A DNA stretch of 64,000 nt, taken from contig NZ_LBIO01000040.1 in the NCBI RefSeq assembly GCF_001280505.1, forward strand, positions 186,001 to 250,000, written 5' to 3'. Below are positions 9,385-18,699 of this stretch, piece after piece (position 1 is the first letter of the stretch; every line of letters starts with the position of its first letter). The position numbers and the translations under genes are program-made. The notes under the pieces are model-generated. The model did no database searches, was not told the origin of the DNA, and saw nothing but the letters and a program-made list of their open reading frames with translations. The DNA is from Mangrovimonas sp. TPBH4 (lineage in GTDB: Bacteria > Bacteroidota > Bacteroidia > Flavobacteriales > Flavobacteriaceae).

Positions 9385-10938
9385 ATGAAAACAACACATA
9401 TATTGAAATCATTCTTCGCGCTCATGGTAATACTGGCTTCGGTAGCCAGTTGCACCAAGCAAGAACCATTGATTGAAGAATTACAAATTGACAGAGAATT
9501 CATGCCCACCGAATTGGAGGCTTTCATCAGAAACCAAGTGAATATTGAACTGAATTGGGATACGGATGAAAATGTTGGCACATATCAAGTTGAAGTTAGT
9601 AAAAATGAAAACTTTAGCCCAATTGTAGAAACAGTCACCGTGAATTCTGACGAACTCCCAGTTTTGATTCCATTAGAAGCAGAAACCCTTTATTACATTC
9701 GTGTAAAAGCAATCAGTAATAGAGGATTAGAGGACTCAAATTATGCCACAATTACTGCTCAAACAGAAACCGAGCAGCTATTTCTTCCTGAGGAACCAGG
9801 TGATATTTTAGCAACTGAAGCTACCTTACGTTGGTTCGCAAACAGTGAGGTAACGCATATAGCACTTCAACCAGGTGATATCGTTCATGACATCACACCT
9901 GAAGAAATGGCAAGTGGAATTGCCGTTGTCACAGGTCTTACAGGTGAAACGGAGTATACTGCACAGATATTTAATTATACTACTGTGCGAGGTAATACCA
10001 CTTTCACCACAGGGATCGATATCGGGGATGGCCTATTGGTAACTACAGAAGATGATCTACTACAAATGATCGCGGATGCCGAGCCTGGAGCAACCTTAGT
10101 ATTGGATGCCGGAGACTATACAGCTCAGTCAGGTTCTGTTACTTTAGACAAATCTATTACCATTACAGGGCTTTATAGCTTCGACAAGCCTTTACTAATG
10201 TTGAGTTTTTCTATAGTTGGCGGGGCTACCGATGTTAATCTAATCGACTTGGACCTTACAGGTGATACTGCCAACGAACAGATAGATGTAGTTAGATATA
10301 CCGGAGCTGGTAATTTCGACAACTTAACCATTAGTGGTTGTAATATCCATGACTACGACAGATCCTTTGTTGCAGGAAACGAAACAGGCGCCATTTTAAA
10401 TTCACTTACAGTTGAAAACTGTATTGTAACCAATGTTTTAACCAGTGGAGGTGACTTTATCGATTTTAGAAACTCCGATGTATTAAACATCAATGTAAAT
10501 ACCAGCACCTTTAACAATTGTGCACCTGGTAGGGATTTCTTTAGAGTAGATGCCGCCGGAGATTCTAATGGCACAGGATTAACTTGTAATATCAATCTAT
10601 CCAATTGTACATTATACGCTTGCTCCAATTCTTCTAGCAGAAGAATCTTTTATGTAAGATTTGCTGACAACGATATTACTTCTACCAACAATCTAATAAC
10701 AGACACCGAGGTAGAAGGATATTCAGACAATAGCGCTACAGATGAGAGCATCACCTTTGCAGACAACAACTATTTTAATGCGCCTACATTGTATGATTCG
10801 TCGGTTGCGAGATATGATGACTCCACTACTTATACCACTGTAGATCCAGGATTTGCAGATCCTATTAACGGAGATTTCTCCGTGAGCACCCAATCTATTA
10901 TAGATTATAATATTGGAGACCCACGTTGGCATCAATAA
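9385..10938 (+). CDS. SusE-position glycan-binding lipoprotein with Fn3-like and DUF4957/DUF5123-type domains
   Basis: A 517-residue lipoprotein (lipobox ASVASC, Cys 23). Residues about 50-125 look like a fibronectin type III domain (VNIELNWDTDENVGTYQVEVSKN). A central region is followed by a right-handed beta-helix-like C-terminal half from about residue 215 (repeated short strands with N and T turns), ending in the GDPRW-type tail typical of DUF5123 proteins of pectin loci. No catalytic GH28, PL1 or PL9 motif is present, so I call it a surface-exposed glycan-binding protein in the SusE/F position rather than an enzyme. It ends the SusCD transcript; a terminator hairpin follows 27 bp after its stop. 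Confidence 0.8.
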   Translation: MKTTHILKSFFALMVILASVASCTKQEPLIEELQIDREFMPTELEAFIRNQVNIELNWDTDENVGTYQVEVSKNENFSPIVETVTVNSDELPVLIPLEAETLYYIRVKAISNRGLEDSNYATITAQTETEQLFLPEEPGDILATEATLRWFANSEVTHIALQPGDIVHDITPEEMASGIAVVTGLTGETEYTAQIFNYTTVRGNTTFTTGIDIGDGLLVTTEDDLLQMIADAEPGATLVLDAGDYTAQSGSVTLDKSITITGLYSFDKPLLMLSFSIVGGATDVNLIDLDLTGDTANEQIDVVRYTGAGNFDNLTISGCNIHDYDRSFVAGNETGAILNSLTVENCIVTNVLTSGGDFIDFRNSDVLNINVNTSTFNNCAPGRDFFRVDAAGDSNGTGLTCNINLSNCTLYACSNSSSRRIFYVRFADNDITSTNNLITDTEVEGYSDNSATDESITFADNNYFNAPTLYDSSVARYDDSTTYTTVDPGFADPINGDFSVSTQSIIDYNIGDPRWHQ

Positions 10939-10965
10939 AAGTTTAATTTCTTTTGAATTAGTTAT

Positions 10966-11004
10966 AAAAAGGAGGGGTGAATTGATAATCACTCCTCTTT
11001 TTTT
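10966..11004 (+). terminator. Terminator between the SusCD operon and the PL1 gene
   Basis: Stem GGAGGGGTGA with its partner near 10989-10998 (one G-U pair), about 8-nt loop, then a run of T to 11004. It ends 13 bp before the ATG of the pectate lyase on the same strand, leaving no room for a separate promoter, so it may attenuate rather than fully stop transcription. Confidence 0.8.
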
Positions 11005-11017
11005 AATATTATAGCAC

Positions 11018-12337
11018 ATGCGTATTTTAAGAGTCCTTTTTCTAATTACCACATTTTTATGCCTTGGCGAAAATTGTTTCGCACAAAATTTGGCATTTCC
11101 CACTGCCGAAGGTTTTGGAAAACACGCCTCTGGAGGAAGGGGCGGCTTCGTGTACAAGGTAACCAACCTCAACGATGACGGCGAAGGAAGCCTCAGGAAA
11201 GGCATCTTAAAAAACGGGGCACGTATCATTGTTTTTGAAGTTTCTGGGACTATTGAATTGCAAAAAAAATTAGACATCAACAAAGGGAATCTAACCATCT
11301 TGGGGCAAACGGCTCCCGGAGATGGAATTACCATCAAAGGATACCCTGCTACCATTAAAGCCGACAATGTCATCCTAAGGTATCTCAGATTTAGGATGGG
11401 TGATGTCCATCAAATTGAAGGCGATGCCCTAGGCTGCAGGAATACCAACAACGTCATTATAGACCATTGCTCCATTAGCTGGGGAACTGATGAAAATGCC
11501 TCCTTTTATAACAATAAAAATTTCACCTTTCAATGGAGTATCGTTTCCGAAGCACTTAACCGTTCTGTGCACCACAAAGGAGCTCATGGATACGGAGGCA
11601 TTTGGGGTGGTGTCAGGGCTTCTTTTCATCACAACCTAATAGCACATAACAATAGTAGAAACCCACGCTTTAGCGGCTCTAAAACGACCCAAAATTCTGA
11701 AAACGAATTTGTGGATTTCAGAAATAATGTCATTTACAATTGGGGCGAAAATAGTATTTACGGCGGTGAAAAGGGACAGTACAACATCGTCAACAATTAT
11801 TTCAAATCTGGCCCCGCTACGACCTCATCAAAACTGGACCGTATTGTGAGTCCTTCAATGCCCTACGGACAATTCTATGTCGATGGAAATTATGTTTACG
11901 GTCATGAAACAATCTCACAGGACAACTGGAAGGGTGGAGTCCAATGCGAAGACCCAATTCAAGCGAAATTAGAAGAACCTATTAGCATTGTAAACAATGT
12001 AACCACAAATACTGCACAAAAAGCCTTGGAATTGGTCTTACAGAAAGCAGGAGCCAGCCTGAATAAAGACGCTGTAGATATAAGAGTTATTGAGAATGTA
12101 CTAAACGGAAACGCTTCCTACAAAAATGGCATTATTGATTCACAAAACAATGTAGGCGGTTGGCCTAGAATTCTCACTAAAGAAGGTCCAAAAGACAGTG
12201 ATGCCGATGGCATTCCGGATGAATGGGAAACTCAAAATGGCTTAAACCCTCTCCAAAAAGATTCACACTTAAGCACAATAGACCCCAAATATTCAAATAT
12301 AGAAGTCTATGCCAATAGTCTTGTTGAAAACAACTAA
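11018..12337 (+). CDS. PL1-family pectate lyase, secreted
   Basis: A 439-residue secreted pectate lyase cleaving polygalacturonate by beta-elimination to 4,5-unsaturated products. A signal peptide ending at CFAQ is followed by the lyase domain starting AFPTAEGFGKHASGGRGG. Family PL1 motifs are the IDHCSISWG block near residue 150 and RNPRFSG near residue 214 (R-x-P-R-type catalytic arginine region). The C-terminus (from about residue 392) has a DSDADGIPDEWE calcium-binding thrombospondin-type-3-like repeat. No Por secretion (T9SS) C-terminal domain is visible. It starts just after a terminator hairpin and ends only 9 bp from the oppositely oriented PL9 gene. Confidence 0.9.
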   Translation: MRILRVLFLITTFLCLGENCFAQNLAFPTAEGFGKHASGGRGGFVYKVTNLNDDGEGSLRKGILKNGARIIVFEVSGTIELQKKLDINKGNLTILGQTAPGDGITIKGYPATIKADNVILRYLRFRMGDVHQIEGDALGCRNTNNVIIDHCSISWGTDENASFYNNKNFTFQWSIVSEALNRSVHHKGAHGYGGIWGGVRASFHHNLIAHNNSRNPRFSGSKTTQNSENEFVDFRNNVIYNWGENSIYGGEKGQYNIVNNYFKSGPATTSSKLDRIVSPSMPYGQFYVDGNYVYGHETISQDNWKGGVQCEDPIQAKLEEPISIVNNVTTNTAQKALELVLQKAGASLNKDAVDIRVIENVLNGNASYKNGIIDSQNNVGGWPRILTKEGPKDSDADGIPDEWETQNGLNPLQKDSHLSTIDPKYSNIEVYANSLVENN

Positions 12338-12346
12338 AGCTTCTAT

Positions 12347-13816
12347 TTAATCTTGATACTCAAAGGCCCCTAAATCTGGTGCAGCCCCGGAGTAAGGCAA
12401 GCCAACATCAACTCCTTGATCAATTAAGTCACTAGTGGATACCAACTTTAAAAAATCAATATCCGGTAAGCTGCCATCCGCATTTCTCGGCGAGGCTAAA
12501 AGATCAATATCCAAACTCACAAAATCTGAAGCATCGGTCACCAAACCATCTTGCCATCCGTTATTGGAAATATCGGTTTGTGTAGCCGAATAAGAATCAG
12601 AATTGTTGCCTTCAAATGACAATGAATTTTTAATTAATAAGAAGTTAGCAATATTGTTATTACTAAAACTGATATTACGTCCGTTGTTATATGCCGAACA
12701 ATTATACAATTCCACATCCCCTCTATTGCTATTATGATCAAACCCATCATAAATATTTCCGGCAGCAATACAGTTTTTATAAATGCCATGATGCTTTAAA
12801 TCTTTGTCATCACTCCCACCAGTTTTAAAACCATTACCATCTCCTACACCAGGAGAACCATCCATTAAATACCCATTATTGAAGGCCCAACAATTTTCAT
12901 AATAGGTGGTGATATTATCATTATCGCGCAAATATCCGTCCCAGCCATCATCTAAATTTTGCCAGGCGCGACAACCCACAAATTTATTGTCAGAACCCGC
13001 AGTCAATTTACAAGCAAATCCATCGGCATTTTCAAGGGTCGAATCGGCATTGTAAAAGGAATCGCAATTTAATATGGTGTTATTACTTCCTCCTCCTGAA
13101 ATTTGCAACCCAGAGTCGGCATTCTCACTGAACGTACAAAATTCCACCAAATTATTATGTCCCGTAATATACATTCCGTTGTCCCCAGCTCCAAACACGT
13201 CTATCCCTTTAATATGCCAGTAATCTCCAGAAAGCTGTATTCCTCTATTACTTGAGTTTTCAGACATCGCAGAAAAATTAAATTGTGGACGCTCAGAGTC
13301 ATCTGGATCACCCATGAAAATAATGGCATTTTCTGAAGTTCCATCTGCACTCATATTAATAGTAGATACAAATTGATATTCACCTCCTTTAACATAAATA
13401 ATATCTCCTGCTGAAGCATTTATAATAGCCGAGGTAATTTCTTGACTGGTCTGAACAACTATTACTGGGCCAACTCCTACTCCTGATATGGTAAATGAAC
13501 GTTCTCCAAAAACACCCGAACCATCTTGAGAAGTAGCCGTAACATTTACAGATCCATTAGACACAGCTGATAATAATCCATTGTTGGAAATCGTAGCTAC
13601 CGAAGGATCTGAAACAGACCAAGTCACCGAGGTTTCTGTAGCATTCGCAGGTACAATTTGCACAGATAATTGACTACTTAACCCATCTGTTATTGTTTCG
13701 CCAAGTATGGTTATAGAAGTGACTTGAATCTCCTCAACATCCGAAGAATCATTACTACAACCAACCGCAAAAAACACTAAAGACAATACAAGTAACTGAA
13801 AACTAAACTTCCTCAT
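12347..13816 (-). CDS. PL9-family pectate lyase with Big_2 domain, lipoprotein
   Basis: From the ATG at 13816 (the upstream in-frame TTG at 13825 is less likely) this is a 489-residue lipoprotein, lipobox FAVGC (Cys 20). Residues about 30-112 form a bacterial Ig-like (Big_2) domain (VTWSVSDPSVATISNNG). The rest is a parallel beta-helix of the PL9 type. The calcium ligands and catalytic base known for Dickeya Pel9A appear in order: NADGF (Asp 265), DDGWD (Asp 289, 290, 293) and GNGFKTGG (Lys 331). It is the last gene of the uronate catabolism operon, 24 bp after uxaA. It would yield unsaturated galacturonate for KduI and KduD. Confidence 0.88.
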   Translation of the reverse strand: MRKFSFQLLVLSLVFFAVGCSNDSSDVEEIQVTSITILGETITDGLSSQLSVQIVPANATETSVTWSVSDPSVATISNNGLLSAVSNGSVNVTATSQDGSGVFGERSFTISGVGVGPVIVVQTSQEITSAIINASAGDIIYVKGGEYQFVSTINMSADGTSENAIIFMGDPDDSERPQFNFSAMSENSSNRGIQLSGDYWHIKGIDVFGAGDNGMYITGHNNLVEFCTFSENADSGLQISGGGSNNTILNCDSFYNADSTLENADGFACKLTAGSDNKFVGCRAWQNLDDGWDGYLRDNDNITTYYENCWAFNNGYLMDGSPGVGDGNGFKTGGSDDKDLKHHGIYKNCIAAGNIYDGFDHNSNRGDVELYNCSAYNNGRNISFSNNNIANFLLIKNSLSFEGNNSDSYSATQTDISNNGWQDGLVTDASDFVSLDIDLLASPRNADGSLPDIDFLKLVSTSDLIDQGVDVGLPYSGAAPDLGAFEYQD

Positions 13817-13840
13817 ATCAGGCAAATAATTAAATTAATA

Positions 13841-15457
13841 TTATAGAGACACCCCTCTTTTCCAGGGTATAAAATCGTTTTGATTGAGCAGCTGCGCTTT
13901 GGTTTTCACCTCTCCGCTGGCCACTGCTACAATGTATTCCAACATCTCATCGGCCATTTCGGCAATGGACTTTTCTCCACGTATCACACCGCCTGTATCC
14001 ACATCAATAATGTCTGGCATTTTCGTTGCCAATTCTGTATTGGAAGACACCTTTACGATTGGCGCTATAGGATTTCCTGTGGGTGTTCCCAAACCTGTGG
14101 TAAACAGTACCAAATTAGCTCCAGAACCTACCAAAGCTGTCGTACTCTCTACATCATTTCCTGGTGTACACAACAGGTTCAATCCTGCTTTATGAATGTA
14201 TTCTCCATAATCCAACACATCCACAATAGGGGAAGTCCCTCCTTTTTTAGCAGCTCCAGCCGATTTCATGGCATCTGTAATCAAGCCATCTTTGATGTTT
14301 CCAGGGGAAGGGTTCATATCGAATCCTGAGCCTGCATCCACAACCGACTTCTCAAAAGCCTGCATCAACTGTAGAAACTTATTCGCTGATTCTTCTTCAA
14401 CACATCTGTTTACCAATTCCTGCTCTACCCCACATAATTCCGGGAATTCGGCAAGAATAGCAGTGCCTCCCAAAGCCACCAACATATCAGACGTATAGCC
14501 CAATGTTGGGTTGGCAGAAATACCTGAAAACCCATCGGAACCACCACACTCCAAACCTACTTTCAATTTAGAAAGCGGTGCTGGTTGTCTTTTAATGTTA
14601 TTGGCTTCTTTTATGCCCGCAAAGGATTCCTTGATAATAGTCGATAACATGTCATCTACCGTCCCCATTTGCTGTTGTTCAAATATTTGAACCGGCTTTT
14701 TATTATTCGGATTGATGGCTTCCAATGCATCCTTAAATATCTGAATCTGCAAATTTTGACAGCCTAAACTCAACACCGTAGCACCGGCAACGTTAGGATT
14801 GTTCACATAGCCCGCCAACAGTCTCGCCAAACTTTCAGAATCCTGACGAATCCCTCCACAACCTCCAGCATGAGTGATGAATTTCACTTCAACATTGTCA
14901 AACACACGGTTGGAAGTGGCATTTTGTAAATTGGCTTCATCCCCTTCTTCTCCATTCACCAAAGCCCTTAACAGCAATTGTTGTTGGCTTACTTGCTGTT
15001 GCAAAAGTTCCTTTTCAAAAACTTCCTTAAGCTTTTCGATATTTCTATTTTCACAGAATACCAAAGGGAAAAACAACCATACGTTTTCGGTTCCTACTTG
15101 TCCATCTTCCCTATGGTAGCCCATAAAGGTTCTATCTTTCCATTTATTAACTTCAGGAACCGACCAACCAATATCGCCCGTTTTCTTATATACCTTTTCA
15201 CTTTGGTGCGTTACATTTTCGGTGGTAAGCACCTCACCCAACGCTATAGGCTGATTGCTTTTTCCAACCAATACACCATACATAATGATACGGTCATTCG
15301 TAGCAAAATTGGAAAGCGCTATTTTGTGTTTTGCTTTTACATTAGAAATCACTTTGATAGTGTTTCCCTCAAAGGTCACCTCCTCACCTGCATTCAAATC
15401 TATCAATGCTACGGCCACATTATCCGATGGATGGACCTTAATTAATTTCTCTTGCAT
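13841..15457 (-). CDS. uxaA: Altronate dehydratase
   Basis: A 538-residue UxaA-family altronate hydrolase: D-altronate to 2-keto-3-deoxygluconate (KDG) plus water in the cytoplasm. An N-terminal SAF-type domain (about 1-95, VHPSDNVAVALIDLNAGEEV) is joined to the large UxaA/GarD catalytic domain, with THAGGCGG near 195 and GLECGGSDGFSG near 302, a conserved Cys/Gly-rich motif. The start codon lies 5 bp after the uxaB stop, indicating translational coupling. It receives altronate from UxaB and feeds KdgK. Confidence 0.95.
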   Translation of the reverse strand: MQEKLIKVHPSDNVAVALIDLNAGEEVTFEGNTIKVISNVKAKHKIALSNFATNDRIIMYGVLVGKSNQPIALGEVLTTENVTHQSEKVYKKTGDIGWSVPEVNKWKDRTFMGYHREDGQVGTENVWLFFPLVFCENRNIEKLKEVFEKELLQQQVSQQQLLLRALVNGEEGDEANLQNATSNRVFDNVEVKFITHAGGCGGIRQDSESLARLLAGYVNNPNVAGATVLSLGCQNLQIQIFKDALEAINPNNKKPVQIFEQQQMGTVDDMLSTIIKESFAGIKEANNIKRQPAPLSKLKVGLECGGSDGFSGISANPTLGYTSDMLVALGGTAILAEFPELCGVEQELVNRCVEEESANKFLQLMQAFEKSVVDAGSGFDMNPSPGNIKDGLITDAMKSAGAAKKGGTSPIVDVLDYGEYIHKAGLNLLCTPGNDVESTTALVGSGANLVLFTTGLGTPTGNPIAPIVKVSSNTELATKMPDIIDVDTGGVIRGEKSIAEMADEMLEYIVAVASGEVKTKAQLLNQNDFIPWKRGVSL

Positions 15458-15462
15458 AATGC

Positions 15463-16908
15463 TTAAATTTTGTCTTTAAACTCCTTCAAACCTTGTTCAA
15501 TACCTTTAGTCTCTATTTCCTGTAAAGCTAACGTAATGGCACCTGTCAGACCTTCCACCTTATTTAAATCTTCTCCCCAAAACTCAACATTCCCCAAGGT
15601 TTCCTTGGCTACCTCATCAAGATTTGGCAACGCCCAAATGCGGTTGAACTCTGCTACCACTTCTTCACTATCATTCACAGGCAATGTCATTTCTTTCCAT
15701 TGTCCTTTGTAAAATTGAATCAAGCAGGCCATAGCATAAGTCAAATGTTTTGGCAATGCTTGTTTTTCTGCCACATATTCCAAAAGGCTTGGCAATACGC
15801 GCACTTTAAATTTCGATACCGAATTCAACGCAATACTGGACAACAAGTGCTTGATAAACGGATTTCTAAATCTATCGAACACCTCATCTGCAAAGGTTTC
15901 CAATTCTGCTTTATCCATATCCAAGGTTGGAATGATTTCTTCAAACACCGCTTCATTCAAAAATGCTCCCGTAAAGGCATCATCAACAGACTGCTTTACC
16001 GTTTCGTTTCCATAGAGAATAGACAAGGGCACCAAAGCGGTATGCGCCCCATTCAGAATACGTACTTTTCGTGTTCTGTACGGTTGCATATTGTCAACAA
16101 TCTTCACATCCAAACCAGTCTTTTCGAATGGTAATTTCTTCTTCAGCTCTTCCCCTCCTTCAATTACCCAAAGGAAAAAGGTTTCAGCAGTTACAATTAA
16201 ATTATCCTTATAATCCAATAGGGCATTATAGCTCTCAATTTCATCTTTTGGATACCCAGGCACGATTCTATCTACCAAAGTATTATGGAAACTATTGTGC
16301 TCTTCAACCCACTGCTTAAAAGCATCTCCAAGCTCCCATTCCTCAACATATCTTAAAATGATTTCTTTAAGCGTATCAGAATTATAATTGATCAACTCAC
16401 ATGGAATAATAGTCAAGCCTTTTGTTGGATTTCCGTTGAAATATTGAAATCTGTGATACAACAAAGCCGTCAGTTTTCCTGGAAAAGACTTTTGCGGCTG
16501 CATATCTAAAGTATCATTGGCATCGTAAGCAATACCGGCTTCAGTCGTATTGGAAATCACAAATTCCAAACTTTCCTCTTGGGCCAAGGCCAAATACTGA
16601 TCAAAATCGGTATACGGATTAATGCCTTTTACAATAGAGGTCACCAATTCCTTGTCACGGATTTCCTCACCTTTCTTGATACCGTTCATAAACAAGGTGT
16701 ACAAACCATCTTGATCATTCAGCATATTCACCATCCCGTGTTCAATAGGCTGCACTACTGCAACACCTCCATTAAAACCTGCTTTTTTATTAAGCTCCTG
16801 AATTGCATAATCCACAAAAGCTCTTAAAAAGTTTCCTTCTCCAAATTGTACCACCTTGATTGGCAGTTTCTCGTTAATGCTTAGGTTTTCTCTATTTAAT
16901 GTTTTCAT
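15463..16908 (-). CDS. uxaB: Tagaturonate reductase
   Basis: A 481-residue altronate oxidoreductase of the mannitol dehydrogenase/UxaB family: D-tagaturonate + NADH to D-altronate. The N-terminal nucleotide-binding region reads VVQFGEGNFLRAFVDY (about 19-34). The C-terminal helical domain carries the family motif RKVRILNGAHTALVPL near residue 282. It lies between dctM and uxaA with short gaps (31 and 5 bp), so it is part of the long uronate operon. Confidence 0.95.
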   Translation of the reverse strand: MKTLNRENLSINEKLPIKVVQFGEGNFLRAFVDYAIQELNKKAGFNGGVAVVQPIEHGMVNMLNDQDGLYTLFMNGIKKGEEIRDKELVTSIVKGINPYTDFDQYLALAQEESLEFVISNTTEAGIAYDANDTLDMQPQKSFPGKLTALLYHRFQYFNGNPTKGLTIIPCELINYNSDTLKEIILRYVEEWELGDAFKQWVEEHNSFHNTLVDRIVPGYPKDEIESYNALLDYKDNLIVTAETFFLWVIEGGEELKKKLPFEKTGLDVKIVDNMQPYRTRKVRILNGAHTALVPLSILYGNETVKQSVDDAFTGAFLNEAVFEEIIPTLDMDKAELETFADEVFDRFRNPFIKHLLSSIALNSVSKFKVRVLPSLLEYVAEKQALPKHLTYAMACLIQFYKGQWKEMTLPVNDSEEVVAEFNRIWALPNLDEVAKETLGNVEFWGEDLNKVEGLTGAITLALQEIETKGIEQGLKEFKDKI

Positions 16909-16939
16909 TGTATGAAATTCTACGTTCGTAATTCAAATA

Positions 16940-18235
16940 TTAAAGATCAAATAAGCTTGGTAACCACAACGACAATTGCGGAAAATAGGTCACCAAGAAC
17001 AAAGCCAATATCATGGCCAAAAACAAAGGCACTAAAGGCTTTATTACTTTTTCGATGGTGGTTTTAGCAACACCAACCCCCACAAAAAGCACCGAACCTA
17101 CCGGAGGCGTACAAAGCCCCACACAAAGGTTTAATACCATGATGATTCCAAAATGCACTGGATCCATTCCCAACTTGGTCACAACCGGTAAAAAGATGGG
17201 GGTAAAAATCAATACCGCTGGCGTCATATCCATAAACACTCCCACAAACAATAGGAGTAGGTTAATGATCAATAAAATAATGATTGGGTTATCGCTAATA
17301 CCAAGCAATACCGAACTTATGTTCTGCGGAATACTTTCATAAGAAAGTACCCAAGACATACTCATGGAGGTTCCAATAAGCAACATTACAATTGCTGTTG
17401 TTGCCGAAGAATCCAATAAAATGCTCGGTAGGCTTTTAAAAGAAATTTCTTTGTAATAGAACCCTAGAAGCAAGGTGTACAACACTGCAATAGCCGAAGC
17501 TTCGGTAGCCGTGAAAATACCAGAAACAATTCCTCCAATAACCACGACCAGCAAAAACAAACTTGGTACAGCTACGATAAAGGTTTTGAACACTTCTCTT
17601 AAAGAACTGCGTTTTCCAAGCTTATATTTTTTCTTTTTAGCCCAAAAGGACGCGACAAGCATCAAAAACAATCCTGTTAAAATCCCAGGAATATATCCTG
17701 CCAAAAACAAGGCTGCAATAGATACCCCGCCACTGGCAAGAGAGTAAACGATCAATACATTACTTGGTGGAATTACCAATCCCGTAGTAGCAGAGGTAAT
17801 GTTTACCGCTGCACCAAATTCTCTGGAATAACCTTCTTTTTCCATTTCCGGCCCTAAGATGCTCCCCATAGCTGAAGCAGATGCCATCGCCGATCCTGCA
17901 ATTGCTCCCATCAACATGGCACCAATAACATTAATCAATGCCAAGCCCCCTGGTAATGCCCCTACCAAAGTTTTGGCAAAGGCAATGAGCCTATGGGCGA
18001 TGCCTCCCTTATTCATGAGTTGCCCCGAGAGGACGAAAAAGGGGATTGCCAGCAAGGCAAAACTATCCAATCCTGTTCCTATACGCTGTGAAATAGTGGT
18101 AAAAGCAGGAATGGCAGGGATACTCACCAACATGGTCAATAAAGCCGAAATGGCAATACTCCAAGCCACAGGTACTCCAATGGCCAAAAAACACACAAAA
18201 CTGAGTACTAAAACTAATATTGGGATGATATCCAT
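16940..18235 (-). CDS. dctM: TRAP transporter large permease (DctM family)
   Basis: A 431-residue, 12-TM-type TRAP transporter permease of the inner membrane, driving sodium-coupled solute import. Typical segments include GVPVAWSIAISALL (N-terminal), GAIAGSAMASASAMGSILGPEM near residue 115 and DMTPAVLIFTPIFLPV near 318. It is translationally close to dctQ (1 bp). Within this operon the likely substrate is a monomeric or unsaturated galacturonate released in the periplasm. Confidence 0.94.
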   Translation of the reverse strand: MDIIPILVLVLSFVCFLAIGVPVAWSIAISALLTMLVSIPAIPAFTTISQRIGTGLDSFALLAIPFFVLSGQLMNKGGIAHRLIAFAKTLVGALPGGLALINVIGAMLMGAIAGSAMASASAMGSILGPEMEKEGYSREFGAAVNITSATTGLVIPPSNVLIVYSLASGGVSIAALFLAGYIPGILTGLFLMLVASFWAKKKKYKLGKRSSLREVFKTFIVAVPSLFLLVVVIGGIVSGIFTATEASAIAVLYTLLLGFYYKEISFKSLPSILLDSSATTAIVMLLIGTSMSMSWVLSYESIPQNISSVLLGISDNPIIILLIINLLLLFVGVFMDMTPAVLIFTPIFLPVVTKLGMDPVHFGIIMVLNLCVGLCTPPVGSVLFVGVGVAKTTIEKVIKPLVPLFLAMILALFLVTYFPQLSLWLPSLFDL

Positions 18236-18236
18236 G

Positions 18237-18698
18237 CTATAAGGTCTTTATAAAATCTGAAACTTTGTAATAAATGATAAGTAGGCCACTTAATGGAATC
18301 ACCATGTACACGAAGGCCAACGGAATTTGCAGTGCCGGGGAATGTTGCCCCAACAAAAAGGTGATATACACCAATCGTATACCTCCCACAACCATCGCTG
18401 CAAAAGCAAATAGAATAATCAGGCCATACACCAATAAGTGCAATCTTCTTTGAACAGGCCTACTACTTCGCGAAGGAAGTACATCAATGGCTACGTGCAT
18501 ATTTCTTCCGGACACATAAGCTGCCCCTAAAACCCCTAACCAAATCATTAAGTAACGAGCCAACTCGTCGGTGAAGGAACTGGGCGTTCCCACCACAAAA
18601 CGGGTAAAGACCTGCCACAGTACATTTACCACCATAACGCTCATGATAATAATGAGCGCTTTGCTTAACACATTGTCTATTTTTTCTCGAAGCACCAT
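18237..18698 (-). CDS. dctQ: TRAP transporter small permease (DctQ family)
   Basis: A 153-residue, four-TM small subunit of the tripartite transporter. The family pattern TRFVVGTPSSFTDELARYLMIW (residues about 32-53) is clear. It sits between dctP and dctM with 1-bp gaps on both sides, forming a P-Q-M cassette. It pairs with DctM to form the membrane complex. Confidence 0.93.
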   Translation of the reverse strand: MVLREKIDNVLSKALIIIMSVMVVNVLWQVFTRFVVGTPSSFTDELARYLMIWLGVLGAAYVSGRNMHVAIDVLPSRSSRPVQRRLHLLVYGLIILFAFAAMVVGGIRLVYITFLLGQHSPALQIPLAFVYMVIPLSGLLIIYYKVSDFIKTL

Positions 18699-18699
18699 A

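Noticed and set aside
10723..11373. 216-codon minus-strand frame across the SusE-like and PL1 genes
   Set aside because: It is the antisense shadow of two well-supported genes and of the terminator between them.
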